Shown: positions 1 to 12,013, counted from the stretch's first letter. The stretch: DNA of 64,000 nucleotides from Elymus sibiricus (GCA_039707655.1 CM077666.1:282647166-282711165), one strand, 5' to 3'. Notes: generated by a model not told the origin, from the sequence alone. A program made the numbers and translations.

Positions 1-50
1 CTTCAAGTGACATACTGATGGATTGAGATGAAAGAGGGGATGCCTTCTGG

Positions 51-124
51 GGCATCCCCAAGCTTAGAAGCTTGATTCTCATTTAAAATATTACCTTGGG
101 GTTCCTTGGGCATCCCCAAGCTTA
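51..124 (-). other. Two copies of the polypurine tract of element X
   Basis: On the minus strand the purine-rich string AAGCTTGGGGATGCC occurs at about 51-66 and again at about 109-124. In this family the tract sits immediately before the 3' LTR and primes plus-strand DNA synthesis, as seen next to the LTR of element F (61073-61088). Two copies 58 bases apart suggest a small local duplication; either could serve as primer. The LTR they serve is outside the window. Confidence 0.65.
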
Positions 125-766
125 GGCTCTTGCTACTCCTTATTCCTTTGTCCATCATGATAACACCCAAAACTTGAAAACTTCAATCACACAAAACTCA
201 ACAAAACTTCATGAGATCCGTTAGTATAAGAAACATATTGCATACTTTAGGTACTGTTATAAATTGATTCCAATTTCATAAATGCATAATAGGTATTGTA
301 TTCTAACTTCTCCATGGCTTATACCCCCCGATACAATCCATAGCATAATCAAAACAAGCAACTATGCAAGCAAAAACAGAACAGTCTGTAGGAATATGTA
401 GAGAAACTATACTTATGTAACTCTAAAAATTCTTACAAATTAGGAAAACCTCGAAAATGTTTATATAAACACTGTGTAAAAATTTCAGATCATTATCACA
501 CTCCAGTAAAAAATTAAAATTCATGTACTGGAGTCAAAAGTTTTTGTTTTGTTTCAGCATCGATTCTACTCATCTTGTGAATCATTCCAAAGGCTTTACT
601 TGCCACAAACACTACTTGAAACACAAAAACATAATCATTAAAGAGGCAATAATCATGTTATTAAAAATAAACAGAAAGTTTAAAGCAAAAATTTAAAGAT
701 AACTATTGGGTTGCCTCCCAACAAGCGCTAATGTTTTATGCCCCTAGCTAGGCATAATGCATAGAT

Positions 767-1359
767 TCAAGTATTGTCATCTTTGACAATCGACCCATAT
801 GTATCTCTCATGATTGATTCATAAGGTGGTTTAATTCTCTTTGTAGGGAAGTATTCCATCCCTTTCTTTAATGGGAATTGGAACCTTATGTTTCCCTCTT
901 TCATGTCAATGATTGCACCTATAGTTCGTAAGAAAGGTCTTCCAAGTATTATGGGACAAGAAGGATTGCAATCAATATCAAGCACAATGAAATCTACAGG
1001 CATATAATTTTTATTGAAAATAATAAGCACATCATTAATTCTATCTAAAGGTTTCTTAATGGTAGAATCTGCAAGATACAAGTTGAGGGAACAATCTCAA
1101 TATTAGTGAGACCCAGCACATCACAAAGAGTTTTAGGAATAGTTGTAACACTAGCACCAAGGTCACACAAGGAATTGAATTCATATTTATTTATCTTTAT
1201 TTTGATAGTAGGTTCCCACTCATCATGCAATTTTCTAGGAATAGAAACTTCAAGCTCAAGTTTCTCATCATAAGCTTTTATCATAGCTTCTACTGTATGT
1301 TCGGTAAAAGCTTTGTTTTGTTCATAAGCATTGGGTGAGCTAATAATGGATTGCAACAA
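767..1359 (-). pseudogene. Athila-type retroviral aspartic protease of element X, frameshifted
   Basis: Two overlapping minus-strand frames (1359-1045 and 1081-767) together give one protease region, so a frameshift lies near 1070. The first part has the active-site motif LCDLGASVTTIP and the second has the family's second conserved block, CPIILGRPFLRTIGAIID. The order LCDLGAS, then ILGRPFL, is typical of Athila-lineage retropepsins. In an intact element this domain would cleave the gag polyprotein in the virus-like particle. The frame ends at 767 and is followed by about 640 bases without any polymerase. Confidence 0.8.
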
Positions 1360-1373
1360 GGAAATACATTATA

Positions 1374-1926
1374 CTAAAGAGCAATTATCATAATTAAAGT
1401 CCAAGTAATCCAAAATAGTGGGCACATCACTAGTTAACATTTTGACCTCTCCAAACCCACGTTTTTCAGTTTTAGCATCAAAATCATCACCCTCCAAGAA
1501 AACGGGATGCTTCTCAACTAGATTTGACTCATCTCCAGTCCCTTTATCATTTATATTCAGAGAGGTAAATAAAGATTAAATAGGAGAAGTACCAATCATT
1601 TTAAGATCTTCATCATGATTCCCAATGGGTAAAGATTCTGGTTTAGCGGCCATCCTATTCACTAGAGTGGTTTGCTTATCGGAGATCTTTCCTAACAACT
1701 CTTCAGTTTGAGCAAATTGTGATTGGAGATTAGACACTTCCTTATTAACCTCATCAAGTTTCTTACTAGTAGCATCAAGCAAAGTTGAATGTTCCTTAAT
1801 TTCAGAAGTGAAGGATTTATTATGCTCATATTGTGAAGTCATGAAAGTTTTCATAGAATTCTCTATTTCCGACATTCTTTGGTAGTCGGAGATATTGTGG
1901 AATCTGTCTCGAGACATGGTAACCAA
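1374..1926 (-). pseudogene. Gag-like coiled-coil ORF of element X
   Basis: The frame opens at 1926, about 180 bases after the primer site, with MVTMSRDRFHNISDYQ. It runs about 116 residues to a stop at 1576-1578, then the same frame continues (KHPVFLEGDDFDAKTEKR) to a stop at 1374-1376. Residues 20-90 are rich in heptad-like Leu/Ile/Val spacing with Lys and Glu, predicted coiled coil. There is no visible capsid core or zinc knuckle, so either gag is shortened or only its end remains. Its position between primer site and protease is the reason for calling it gag-like. Confidence 0.6.
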
Positions 1927-2107
1927 GCAAGCAAAATAACAAGCAAGACAAGTAAACTAGCAAGCAAAGAACTAAACTAGTAACAAGCAAAGATAAATAT
2001 TTTTGTGTTTTTGATTTTTATGAGACAAGCTAAATATAACAGCAAATAAAAAGAAGAACAAGTGAATGAAAATTTGTGTGAAGTTACTTGATAGTTGATG
2101 ATTATAT

Positions 2108-2125
2108 TCCCCGGCAACGGCGCCA
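2108..2125 (-). other. Primer-binding site (tRNA-Asp) of element X
   Basis: The minus strand reads TGGCGCCGTTGCCGGGGA, an exact 18-base complement to the 3' end of plant tRNA-Asp(GTC). It lies 11 bases inside the LTR end at 2137, the same spacing as in element F. Confidence 0.9.
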
Positions 2126-2136
2126 GAAATCCTTCC

Positions 2137-3716
2137 TGATACTTGTGATCTGCGTTGGGTTTTCCATGAAGAGGAATGGGTAATTGCAGCACAAAGTGGG
2201 TAAGTATTTCCTTCAGTTATGAAACCAAGGTTTATCGAACCAATAGGAATATCAATCCTCAACCGTCTTCAGCGGCTGCACACAAATGAATAAACAACTT
2301 GCACCCAACGCGGGCAAGAGGGTTGTCAATCCCCTTAATCTCGTTATTTGCAAGTAAATGAGTTATGTAGATAATTGTTGATAAATATAAATTGCAAAAT
2401 AAATTAAAAGATAAATAAAGGCAGCAAGGTAATTGTAGTGTTTGTAAATATATAAGTGAATAGACCCGGGGGCCATAGTTTTTCCTAGCGGCATCTCTCA
2501 TGTAGGCAGCATACGGTGGGTAACAAATTACTATTGGGCAATTGATAGAAAATTGGATAGTTATGTGATTTTGACGGCAATGATCATGTGTATATAGGCA
2601 TCACGTCCATAAATAAATAGACCCACTCCTGCCTGCACGTAATACTATTACTCCACTCATCGACCGCTATCCAGTATGCATCTAGAGTATTAAGTAAAAC
2701 AGAGTAATGCATGGAGAACGATGACATGATGTAGACAAAGTAAACTCAAGCAATATGAATAAACCCCATCATGTTATCCTTAGTAGCAACAACACAAAGA
2801 CGCATCTTGTCCCCTACTTTGTCACTGGGATATAGAAACTCAGCAGGTTGAACCTACCACAATGCACCACTCCCACCGATGAAATATCAATCTACTTGGC
2901 CAAAGCACATCAATAGATCGGAGAGCATTACGAAGCTATGATGATCATGCAATTAAGAGACAATATATATATCAGAGGTATCTCAAATACTTTTCATGAA
3001 TAATCGGAACATAAACCCACAATTCATCGGATCCCAACAAACACACCGCACAATAGGATTACATCGGATAGATCAAAGCAAAGATGTGATGATCATTGTA
3101 TTGAAGATCAAGAGATAGAGGGATTTCCATCTAGGTACTAGCTATGGACCCATAGGTTTGTGGTGAACTACTCACACGTCATCATGAGGGCAGGAAGGTT
3201 AATGTAGAGGCCCTCCGTGATCGATCCCCCCTCCGGTAGGGTGCCGGAACAGAGCTCCAGATGGCCTCGTGACGGAACAGAGACTTGCAGCAGCGGAAAA
3301 AGAATTTCGGGACTGCCTCCAGGGTTTTTGCAATATTAGAGAATTTATAGGTCAGAGAGGGACATCGGGAGAGCCACGAGGGGGCCGCCACATATCAGGG
3401 CGCCCCCCCCCCCAGGGCGCGCCCGGATATGTGGTGGGGCCCTCATGCGCCTCCTGATCTCCTTCCAAAGCTTCCAGGTCTTCTTTTGGTCCATAAACAA
3501 TCTTCAAAAAGTTTTGTGGCAATTGGACTTCGTTTGGTAATGTAAACCTAAAAAGGCAAAAACATGCAGAAAACAACAACTCGCACTGGGCACTGGTCAA
3601 TAGGTTAGTGCTCAAAAATATTATAAATTGGTAAATAAAGACCCAAAAAGTATCCTAGAATGATAATATATCAGTATGGAACAATCAAAAATTATAGATA
3701 TGTTGGATACATATCA
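2137..3716 (-). repeat. 5' LTR of element X
   Basis: On the minus strand the LTR starts TGATATGTATCC at 3716 and ends CAAGTATCA at 2137, giving imperfect TGATA...TATCA termini and a length of 1580 bases. It shares stretches throughout with the LTR at 59527-61072, for example around the first 60 bases and around 3150-3190, so both belong to one family. Small open frames inside it are not supported as genes. Confidence 0.85.
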
Positions 3717-3718
3717 GT

Positions 3719-4040
3719 ACGGAACTGCCATCTAGCTCTGCTTTTGATTCACCTACTGTTTTGAATCAGCTTGTTACACCACCACATGTTGATCGTCCTG
3801 ATATATCACATGAACTTGATGATGCTACTTGTCAAATTAATGATGTTACCATTGCTACACATCTTTAAGCTGAAACTATGCCACTGGATGAATTACTTGA
3901 TGCTCATATTGCTAAAGCTAGAGAACTTGAAAATGCTGAAACTGATGAGGACTTTGAATCACCTGTTACACCTCGCTCTCCTAATAGATATGAACTGGCA
4001 CATGTACCTGAAGGTTGTGTCATGGATAAGGAAATCGAAG
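3719..4040 (+). pseudogene. Unidentified plus-strand ORF fragment, probably from a retrotransposon
   Basis: One frame reads from 3719 to 4040 with a single stop near 3867: it begins TELPSSSAFDSPTVLNQ, passes MPLDELLDAHIAKARELE and ends HVPEGCVMDKEIE where the next LTR begins. It is acidic and AT-rich at third codon positions, unlike the GC-richer gag of element A that resumes at 8586, so I do not join the two. It is flanked on the left by the end of element X and on the right by a Gypsy LTR, so only an internal slice of an older element remains. I do not recognise a domain. Confidence 0.5.
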
Positions 4041-7000
4041 TGTCACATCCCTAGTCTTCCCTTGTCTTGTGCTAGCTAAGTTGTGCATCATGTTTAAATT
4101 TGCATCAACATGAAATGGGGATTAACAGAAACCCTAGCACCTCACCTGAATTAAACTAATTCAAATGCTTATGTTTTTAAATGAATCCAAAATGCCAATC
4201 AAAAATGCCCACTATTTCTGATAAATGTTGGCAACAACATATCAGGGGTGCATTTTAATTATTCAACAACTTTGGCATTTTATTTAATCCAACAGAGCCT
4301 CTAAAATCAATAAATAAAGCACTATAAATATTATAGCTTTTCAAAAATGCTAAAATCTTTGGGGGAGGTTTAAAATATTCAAACTAGGATCTGCAAAATA
4401 ATTCAGCAATTTTGAGCCAAAGGTTGTGGCCCTAACAAAATAAAACAAATGTCAGAAAAACAGAAACAAAAACAAATTAAAAAAGGAGAAGAGAGAGAGA
4501 GAGCTACTTGAGGCCCAGGCCAGGCCGGCCCATCCTGGCCTAGCCAAGTCGTCGTCCTCCTAGCGCCAGGAGGATGGGCGCGTGGCCGACGCGCGCGAGC
4601 GGCCGTGCCGCCACGCCGGCAGTAGCCTGCCTGCTTCCCCCGTCGTGCTGGCGCCACAAATAAGCTCTAGGAGCCGTACGCATCGCCCCCTCTCCCCATT
4701 CGCCCCCTGCTCCTCCCCTCGCCTCTGCTCGCCATGGCCGACGGCAGCTGAAGCCCACCACCGCAACGCCGCCACCCCAGTGCCTCCCTCTCGCCCCCGA
4801 GCAGCTCCGAAGCTCCGACTCGACGCCCTGATCCTCGCGGCCAAGCCAACCTCCGCCGAGAACCTCATAGCGATGAAACCAAAGGGAGAAGGAGTGGGAG
4901 TTGAAAGCGACAGAGATAAAGTACCAGCAGCTGCAGTCGTAGGTGGAAGCCTTTCTTTCTTCTTGCACGTATTGAGCTTGGCGCTCCTTGAGATCTCGGA
5001 ATAGCTCCGAACCAGCGACCTTGAGCGGGTCTCCTCAAAACCACCGTAACTACCCGCTGCGAGCCATGGTCCTTGTATGCTAAGGCGGAGATTAATTAAT
5101 TGCTGCCACAGCAGGCGCCTATCTGTAGACAGATTGGATCGATAAATCTAAAAAAAACTTGTCAAGCTTTGCAAGGTCCCCTTCTCAGAACAGCAGCAAG
5201 TCAGCACCAGGGCCCTGTATTGGGAACCATTCTTTTCCCGGTTCCCATTAGAATAGCATTCCTTCCGTCTTCAACCTTCGGACCGGTCGATCGCCGTCAC
5301 CATTCGCCGCCATCGGGCCGTCCCCGAGCCCGCTCTCGTCAGCTTCGCCGTCGCTGTGATCTTGTGGACCCGTTCCCCCTCTCTCCCCTGTCGATTGAGC
5401 GCCGTGGCCCTCGATTCCATTTGAGACCCGAGTAGCTCCGCCATGGACCTTGACGCTGGCGACCTTTCGGTATCCAGGTGGTCCATCTAAGGCCACCACT
5501 GGGTTCGTGGAGTTCTGTAGGTGCTGTAGAAGCTAAGGCCCCGCTGTTTTGCGCATTGAGTCATTGACTCCGAGCATGGCCGAGCCGCCGCCGCCGCAAA
5601 GAATGTCACCGCCGATGCTCCGGGCCATCTCCGTCCCTAGGATGTGCTCCTTTGGATGCGCATGAATGCGGCCATTCAAATGAGCCATTCCGCCGTCATT
5701 TTGGTCGTCAGAGGTGGGTTTCCGACCCCCTCCTCCGTCTCTGTGGTCGCCGGTGGCTCAACGCCGGCGAGCATGACCTGTTTGACAATGGGGGTTGACC
5801 CCTTGGGTCACTTACAGGTGGGGCCCAGCCCCTGGTTAACTTAGTGCTAAGCAGAAAATAATTAAATTAATTAATTAGACTAATCACCCACTGACTAGTG
5901 GGCCCAGCCCACTAATTCAGCTTAAGATTAGCTTAAATCTTTTAATTAGTGGATGAGTCACTGCATGTGGACCCCACATGTCAGGTTTGACTGAATTTAA
6001 ATTGAATTGACCTGCTGATGCAATGCTGATGTCATGCTGATGCAATAAAGGCTTTTCTGATTTATATTAATTCCAGAAAAAGGATAAAACTTCTAAAATT
6101 CATAGAAATTAACGTGTAACTCAGATTGAAATAAGTTATATATGAAAAATCATCAGAAAAATCCAAAGAACCCATTGGTGCTATTATCATGCATGTTAGA
6201 GCAACCTAAATAGGTGAACATTGACATTTTATAATAGGGCAATATAAGGGATATCACATGAAGAACAATTTTGAACCTATATTCAATCTTACTCCATTTA
6301 ACTCTAATGCTAGGTGCATTAGCTCATCTACAACATGTTGCCATGTCATGATCATGGGTCATATTGCTGCACTTGCCTATATTGATTGTACTATGTTGTA
6401 TCGCGGTAGGTTCTGCTCCCGAGGATACGCGTGAGTATCCAGCTGAAGGGCAGTACCCTGCCACCGACCAGCAAGGCAAGCACCCCATTGATCATTCTGA
6501 TACAATCCCATGCTCTCGCTCCTGCTCTTGTTTATTGCATTAGGGCAAACGCTTCAACTGTCTATCTGTTGTGGTAGTTGAACCCATTCCTCTGCATGAC
6601 CTATCATTGTCACAGTAAATAGCTAAACCATGCAACCTAGCCTACCTGGTAGATGCTTGAGCCTTAATGTGCTTTACCATGCTTGCTTGCTATGCTTAGA
6701 GTTGTGTCAGGTCTGATTCATCTAGGTGATGAACCGGAGTGAAACAGTGTTGTTCTGATGTGATAAGCAAATGAATGAACCTGATTTGGTAAAGGTAGCG
6801 ATGAGAGGCTATGTAGGAGTACATAGCAGGTTGTCTCATTGGGACCGTTCTTAGGAACTGAGTTTCGTGTTTGTGATCCAAGACTAGTTACTACCACATG
6901 TTGGGATACTTAATTGACCCTCTTGACCTATTGATCAACTAGTCCTCGGTCCAGGAGTTGTAAGTAGTTTCTGGTGTTTGTAGCATTGCTGGAGGCCGTG

Positions 7001-8572
7001 CGTAGCACTGACCTTAGGGGTGGGCTACGATGCGATAGGCAGTGGCACGGTGTACCAAGGGTCACCCAGATGGTGGGCTTGGGAACCCTGCGCACATCAT
7101 TTGCGGTCGTAGCGGAAACTTTGGCCGGACTTCCGTGCGGGTTCAGTCTCAAATAGGCGATAGCCTGGACTAGGGTCTTGTGTGATTGATGGTCGTGGCC
7201 GACTCCTTCGCTGGGCCTCCGCTTGAAGGTTGCCGAGGTGCCTATTTTTATGAGCACACAACGATAAGTGGTGAGAGCATGTGTGAAGAAGTGCACCCCT
7301 GCAGGGTAATGAATCTGTTCGAATAGCCGCGTCATCGGATATGGACTACTTGGAGAACTTATGTTGTTCATAGATAACTTAATGGTTACTGTTAAAAGAC
7401 TCAAGACAAGTGTGAGTACCATGGATGGCAATCTTGTAGGTGACGAGAGCGGATCCATGGTGGTGTATTGATGTGGTGTTAGTGGACTCGTGTGCGCTAT
7501 CTCAAAACTTGTTCAAAGAACTAGTAGTCATAGTTCAGGTTAGTCAATAGTCAAAGCAGGCATTGCTCCATGAACCCCACTACTCCCTTTGTTGAGAAAT
7601 GAGCATGAATATTTTAGGTCTGCTTTAAAGACTTGTTGAGTACGTTTGTATTCATGTTTGCTTAATAACTATTGCAGATGATAGCATGGACCCATCTGGT
7701 GGGTTCTATCTAGACGTTGACAATGCCGAGTAGCTGGTATCCCAGCTACGATCTGATGCCCTGGGTTGGGCTGTAGATAGTCAGGCTTAATGCCTTTTTA
7801 CTTTTCATCTGTTTGTACTCAGACAGCTTTAAGCTTCCGCTTGGTCTGTATGAACATGTTTGTATGACTTGAGTGTCGGGTCATGTGACCCCTACCTGTA
7901 TGAACATATTATGCAAGGATCTTCTGAGCCTTCTAAATAAATGTTGTGTTGTTGTATGGTTATGGTGTGATGCCATAGTTGTATCTATGCATATCGGACA
8001 TGTCGTGTGTACGTGTGATGTGTAATGGTATGTATGGGATTCGACACCTAGTTGTGTGCCTCTAGTAGTACTCTTTATGGGGAAATGCCTCTTTGTGTTT
8101 CCACTGAGCCTTGGTAGCTTGCTACTGCTCCGGACACATTGATTGACCGGCATGTATCCTTCTTTGCTACTGTGTCTGTCCCTTCGGGGAAATGTCTCGC
8201 AGTGTAATGGAGTCCATGTAGCCTGCTATGACTCGTCAACACGCAGTTGATGACATTTATGTCCCACGGCGTAATGGAGTCCCTGTAGCTTGCTATGACT
8301 CGTCTACACACGCTGAGGCCAACACCTGCATTGTTGGGTTACGTATGTCTGTCCCTGTACGGATGTGCCACTTGGGTTCTACGACTAGTCATGTCGACCC
8401 GGGTTCTTGGACATTTGAATGCTAGCGACATATTCACATTCGTAAGCCAAAAGGCACAAACGGTCCCGGCCCAGGTAAGATGGCAGCCGTGGAGATAACT
8501 GTGTGTGAGGCTGCAAAGTAATGTGAGGTGTTACATGCTAGATTCTTATGGCTTAGGATCGGGGTCCCGACA
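4041..8572 (+). repeat. Long (4.5 kb) Gypsy LTR, truncated element
   Basis: The sequence starts TGTCACATCCC and ends GGGGTCCCGACA, very like the ends of the 4.3 kb LTRs of element D (TGTCACACCC ... GGGGTCCCCACA). It is followed by a four-base spacer and TGGTATCA, the first eight bases of the same initiator-tRNA-Met primer site used by D. The layout also matches D: an AT-rich left part, a GC-rich block (about 4500-5800) full of chance open frames, and an AT-rich right part. The internal domain and second LTR are absent. It looks like a relative of D rather than the same family. Confidence 0.75.
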
Positions 8573-8590
8573 GCGTTGGTATCACCGAAG
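8573..8590 (+). other. Primer-site stub and possible target-site repeat at the end of the 4.5 kb LTR
   Basis: Bases 8577-8584 are TGGTATCA, the start of the tRNA-iMet primer site, which then breaks off. Bases 8586-8590 are CGAAG, and the five bases before the LTR (4036-4040) are also CGAAG. If this is a true target-site duplication, the inserted DNA was LTR plus spacer plus part of the primer site, with one further base (8585). Confidence 0.45.
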
Positions 8591-9890
8591 GCGCAACAAG
8601 AAGCGCAAAGCGAAAGTAGTGTTGGCCATTGAGACCTCTTGTAATCTCACTGCCAGCAAGAAGGCCAAGGCCGAGACCCCTGCCAAGGGAGCTGCCGCAT
8701 GCGCTGATTGCTGGGAGGCCATAGTAGCTGAGAAAACCGGAAAGTCCGACGGGCCATACTGCAAGATCCACCGCACCAAGGGCCATGATCTCCAATAATG
8801 CCACCAAGTTGAGCAGCTTGCTGAGAAGGAGAAGGCTGAGTACGAGAAGCGTGACAATGAGAAATGCCAAGATGGAGCTGCCGGGAAGGGTCGTGGTGGT
8901 AGAGGAGGTCTCCACGGCAAGGCCCCGTGGCAGAAGGAAAAACCACCTAGAGGCTACGAGAAAGAAGAAGATGACATGAGTGATGACGAGGATGGTGAAG
9001 ATTCCAATGATCGAGAGTTCCAGAAGGCAACTGAAGCCATGTGTGTTGACGGGGGTGCATCCTTGCATTCCTCTCACCGCTAGCTCAAGCAATGGGCACG
9101 TTAGATCAATGCCGTAGAACCGGCTGCAGAGTCCAGAAGACCACTCAAATGGTCCCATACGCCTATCATCTTTGATGAAGAGGATCATCCTGACCACACC
9201 ACTGTGGTCAGATGTTTGCCATTGTTGGTCTCCCCAACAATCCGCAACCTCAAAGTAACCAAGATGTTAGTTAACGGCAGGGCAGGGTTGAACTTAATCT
9301 CCCCTAAGGTGGTTGAAAGGCTGCAGATCCCCGACGGAGAGCTCAAAGCTATGGGTACATTCCAAGGAGTCAACCCCGGCAAGAGCCGACCCAAGGGAAA
9401 AATCACTTTGCCTGTGACGTTTGGTGGGGACTTGAACTATCGGACTGATAAAGTAGTGTTTGACATGGTCGAACTCCCCCTACCTTACAACGGAATTCTT
9501 GGTCGCCCAGCTCTGGCAAAATTCATGGCAGCGTCCCACTATGCTTACAACACTTTGAAGATGCCAGGGCCCATTGGAATCATCTCCATCCCATCTGACA
9601 AGAAAGATGCAGTTATATGCGTGGACAAGATGTACAGACACGCGGTAACAGCTGAAGTCGCGGAAGCACCAGCTCCCGCCAAGGAATCAAAGAAGAAGCC
9701 TAGCAGAGACGCCAGCAAGGACTCCGGGAAGCGCGCCTCTTCGGAGTGCGCTGCACCCGTCAATGACCTACCGGAAAGTTCCACTAGCAAGAGATCCAAG
9801 GTCACCTATTCTATGACAAAGAAGGTCCTGGTAGGGCAGGATGGCACTGACAGTACATTTACCATTTGTGCCATCCTTAATGACAAATAG
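8586..9890 (+). pseudogene. Gag C-terminus and aspartic protease of element A
   Basis: A single frame runs from the left break to a stop at 9888-9890, with internal stops at 8796-8798 and 9081-9083. It has a basic start (RRRNKKRKAK), a Tat-type zinc knuckle of the C-x2-H-x4-H-x4-C kind (YCKIHRTKGHDL then stop then C), an acidic linker and then the protease. The protease shows ILGRPALAKF near 9500, but where relatives have DGG its active site reads VNGRAGLNLIS (about 9268-9300), so the catalytic Asp is Asn. Even without the stops it should be inactive. The tail after the protease is Lys/Ser-rich. Confidence 0.8.
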
Positions 9891-11111
9891 GAAAGTGCGC
9901 TCGTTGCCTTCCTGTGGGCAAATGTCAATGTGTTTGCTTGGCAACCATCTGACATCCCCGGTGTTCCCAGGGAGGTAATTAAGCACCACCTTGCTGTCTG
10001 CCCCATGCCAGGCCCGTCAAGCTGAAAGTTAGGAAGCAAGGCTTGGAGTGGCAACAGTTCATTGCCAAAGAGATCAAGAAGCTTGAAGCGGCTGATTTGG
10101 TTAGAGGAGTGTTGCATCCGACGTGGTTAGCTAACCCGGTAGTGGTGCGCAAGACGAATGGGAAATGAAGGCTTTGCATTGATTTCACTGACTTGAATAA
10201 GGCATGCCCGAAGGAGCCTTTTCCCTTGCCGCGCATCGACCAGATCGTTGATTCCACTTCCGGATGTGACTTGCTTTCCTTCTTGGACGCATACTCAGGA
10301 TACCACCAGATATTCATGGCCAAGGAAGATGAGGAAAAGACCGCGTTCATAACTCCATGCGGCACATACTGCTTTGTGTGAATGCCCTTCGGGTTAAAGA
10401 GCACTGGTTCCACCTTTGCAAGGGCCATGCAGATTGGATTTGAACATCAGTTGCACAGGAATGTGGAAGCTTACATGGATGACATAGTAGTCAAAACTAA
10501 GGATGAAGCAAATCTCATACAAGACTTGGAAGAAACTTTTATCAACTTGCGCAAGATCAATATGAAGCTCAACCCTGAGAAATGTGTGTTTGGTGTCCCA
10601 TCCGGCAAGCTGCTTGGGTTCTTTCTGTCTCAGCGAGGAATAGAAGCCAATCCCGACAAGATCAAAGTGCTCGAGCAGATACAAGCACCCAACTCCATCA
10701 AGGACGTAAGGCTCTTGGCCGGATGCATTACCGCATTGAGTAGGTTCATCTCCAAGTCCGCTGAGTGCGCCCTCCCGTTTTTCAAGGTTCTAAAAAAGGC
10801 CGTCCCGATGAAGTGGGCCCCGAAAGAAGAAGCAGCGCTGCAAGATCTGAAAGCTTACCTGTCCTCTATGCCCACCTTGGTCATGCCTAAACCACAAGAA
10901 CTGTTGCTGCTATACCTGGCGGCAACAAATCAAGTGGTTAGTGTAGCACTGGTGGCGCAGCGGGAAGTGAATGAAGATGCAGCCACTGCAACTGATGTCA
11001 CTGGGAGTGAAACCGAAGCACTTGCGGTAGGACCTGATGCAAGCCAAGGGGAACCTAAACAAGAAAGCAAAGGCAGTTTCAAGGAAGTGGCGAAGAAGAA
11101 GGTGGTGCAGC
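9891..11111 (+). pseudogene. Reverse transcriptase of element A (first part of split pol)
   Basis: The frame changes near 10015 and then reads as a Tat-lineage reverse transcriptase: template-binding block (WLANPVVVRKTNGK), CIDFTDLNKACPKEPFPLP, DAYSGYHQIFMA, and the polymerase active site YMDDIVVKTK at 10472. Stops lie after TNGK (about 10166) and at 10379-10381, where relatives have Arg; the latter fits CGA to TGA decay. It continues through the thumb and connection regions to the variable acidic linker before RNase H, where element B begins at 11112. The rest of pol is at 54295-56498. Confidence 0.88.
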
Positions 11112-11942
11112 TGTTGGCGTTCTGGATACCAGGGTACCCAGACTTGCCTACTTGCGTCCCAGGGCATGGCCCACCTGGCGGTCCGTACGGCCCCATGCGG
11201 CTTCACTCAAGACAAGACCCTCGCGAGGGGCCCATCCTCATGAGGAGGACAGCGCCAAGGCGAAAGGGGAAGCCTCTCCAGGCCTCCTCCCGAGCGGCAG
11301 AGATCTCTATGCAATGCTAGGCCTCGGGAGTTCAAGGGTGACGACAGCCAGGCCAGGTGGGTGCCAGCGCGCCAGAGGGAACAGTTTCCCCTTTGGTGCA
11401 AAGGAGACAAGGACGAACTCGGGTTCCCAAGGAGCCCTGCCAAAGGTTTCCATTCTGGTGCAACAAGACCGGGTCAGCGAGCACGGCAGGACAGATGTCA
11501 CCGGCGAGCCCACCACCGCGTCACCACGACCTACTTTGCAGGCGAAGACCGCCTTTTGTCAGGATAAGATGTACCTCTTGTCCCCTTTCAAATTTGGCCG
11601 TTGTGGGATCCCTTCCCACCATTGCGATAAGGGAAGAGGACCCGGGCCGCTATAAATAGAGGCTAGGCAGTCCGGTAGAGGACAGAGCAACCACCCCGCA
11701 AAGACACCACTGTACTAGTCCATCTACCAATCTCCTCGTGAGGCAATCCACCAAAGGTAGGAGTAGGGTTTTACGCTTCGCAGCGGCCTGAACCTGGGTA
11801 AACTCTTGTGTGCCATCGTCTCCCTCGCCATCGACCGGGGTTATTGTGTTGTGAGCTTGGAGGGGGTGAAGCTGTTGGGGAATCTTCGCACACGCCCCTG
11901 GGTTCGAATTCCTTAGGGTTTTGCGAAGCCCGAAATCCGACA
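11112..11942 (+). repeat. 5' LTR of element B
   Basis: Begins TGTTGGCGTTCTGG and ends AAATCCGACA; 831 bases, the same length as the 3' copy. It contains a TATA box at 11651-11660, about 290 bases from the end. Confidence 0.93.
11651..11660 (+). promoter_or_regulatory. TATA box in 5' LTR of element B
   Basis: TATAAATAGA in a GC-rich surrounding; the same string is at 54003-54012 in the 3' LTR. It is the likely core promoter for the genomic transcript. Confidence 0.65.
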
Positions 11943-11944
11943 TT

Positions 11945-11962
11945 TGGCGCGCCAGGTAGGGG
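11945..11962 (+). other. Primer-binding site of element B
   Basis: TGGCGCGCCAGGTAGGGG starts two bases after the LTR. This primer type is common in plant Tat-lineage Gypsy elements; I do not assign the tRNA. Confidence 0.75.
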
Positions 11963-12013
11963 CCGTGTCAGAGTCTTCCTCAAGCCTCGCTCTTCCTCCA
12001 CCTCACCGCTCCG

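Larger units (their letters stand above)
1..3716 (-). mobile_element. Element X: Athila-type Ty3/Gypsy LTR retrotransposon, non-autonomous, 3' LTR outside window
   Basis: Read on the minus strand, X runs from its 5' LTR (3716 down to 2137) through a tRNA-Asp primer site and a short internal region to a polypurine tract near base 51. Its 3' LTR must lie left of base 1. The internal region is only about 2.1 kb and holds a gag-like coiled-coil frame and an Athila-like aspartic protease, with no trace of reverse transcriptase, RNase H or integrase. It would need proteins from an autonomous relative to move. The probable target-site base set at the right end is GTACG (3717-3721); the partner copy is off the window. 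Sabrina and WHAM are Athila-clade Triticeae families with comparable ends, but I cannot assign the family name. Confidence 0.85.

Noticed and set aside
4403..5844. Several overlapping open frames in the GC-rich part of the 4.5 kb LTR
   Set aside because: They overlap on both strands, show low-complexity Pro/Arg/Ala composition and no domain, and lie wholly inside an LTR.
8553..9197. 214-codon minus-strand ORF
   Set aside because: It is opposite the gag-protease frame of A, which has recognisable motifs; the minus-strand translation has none.
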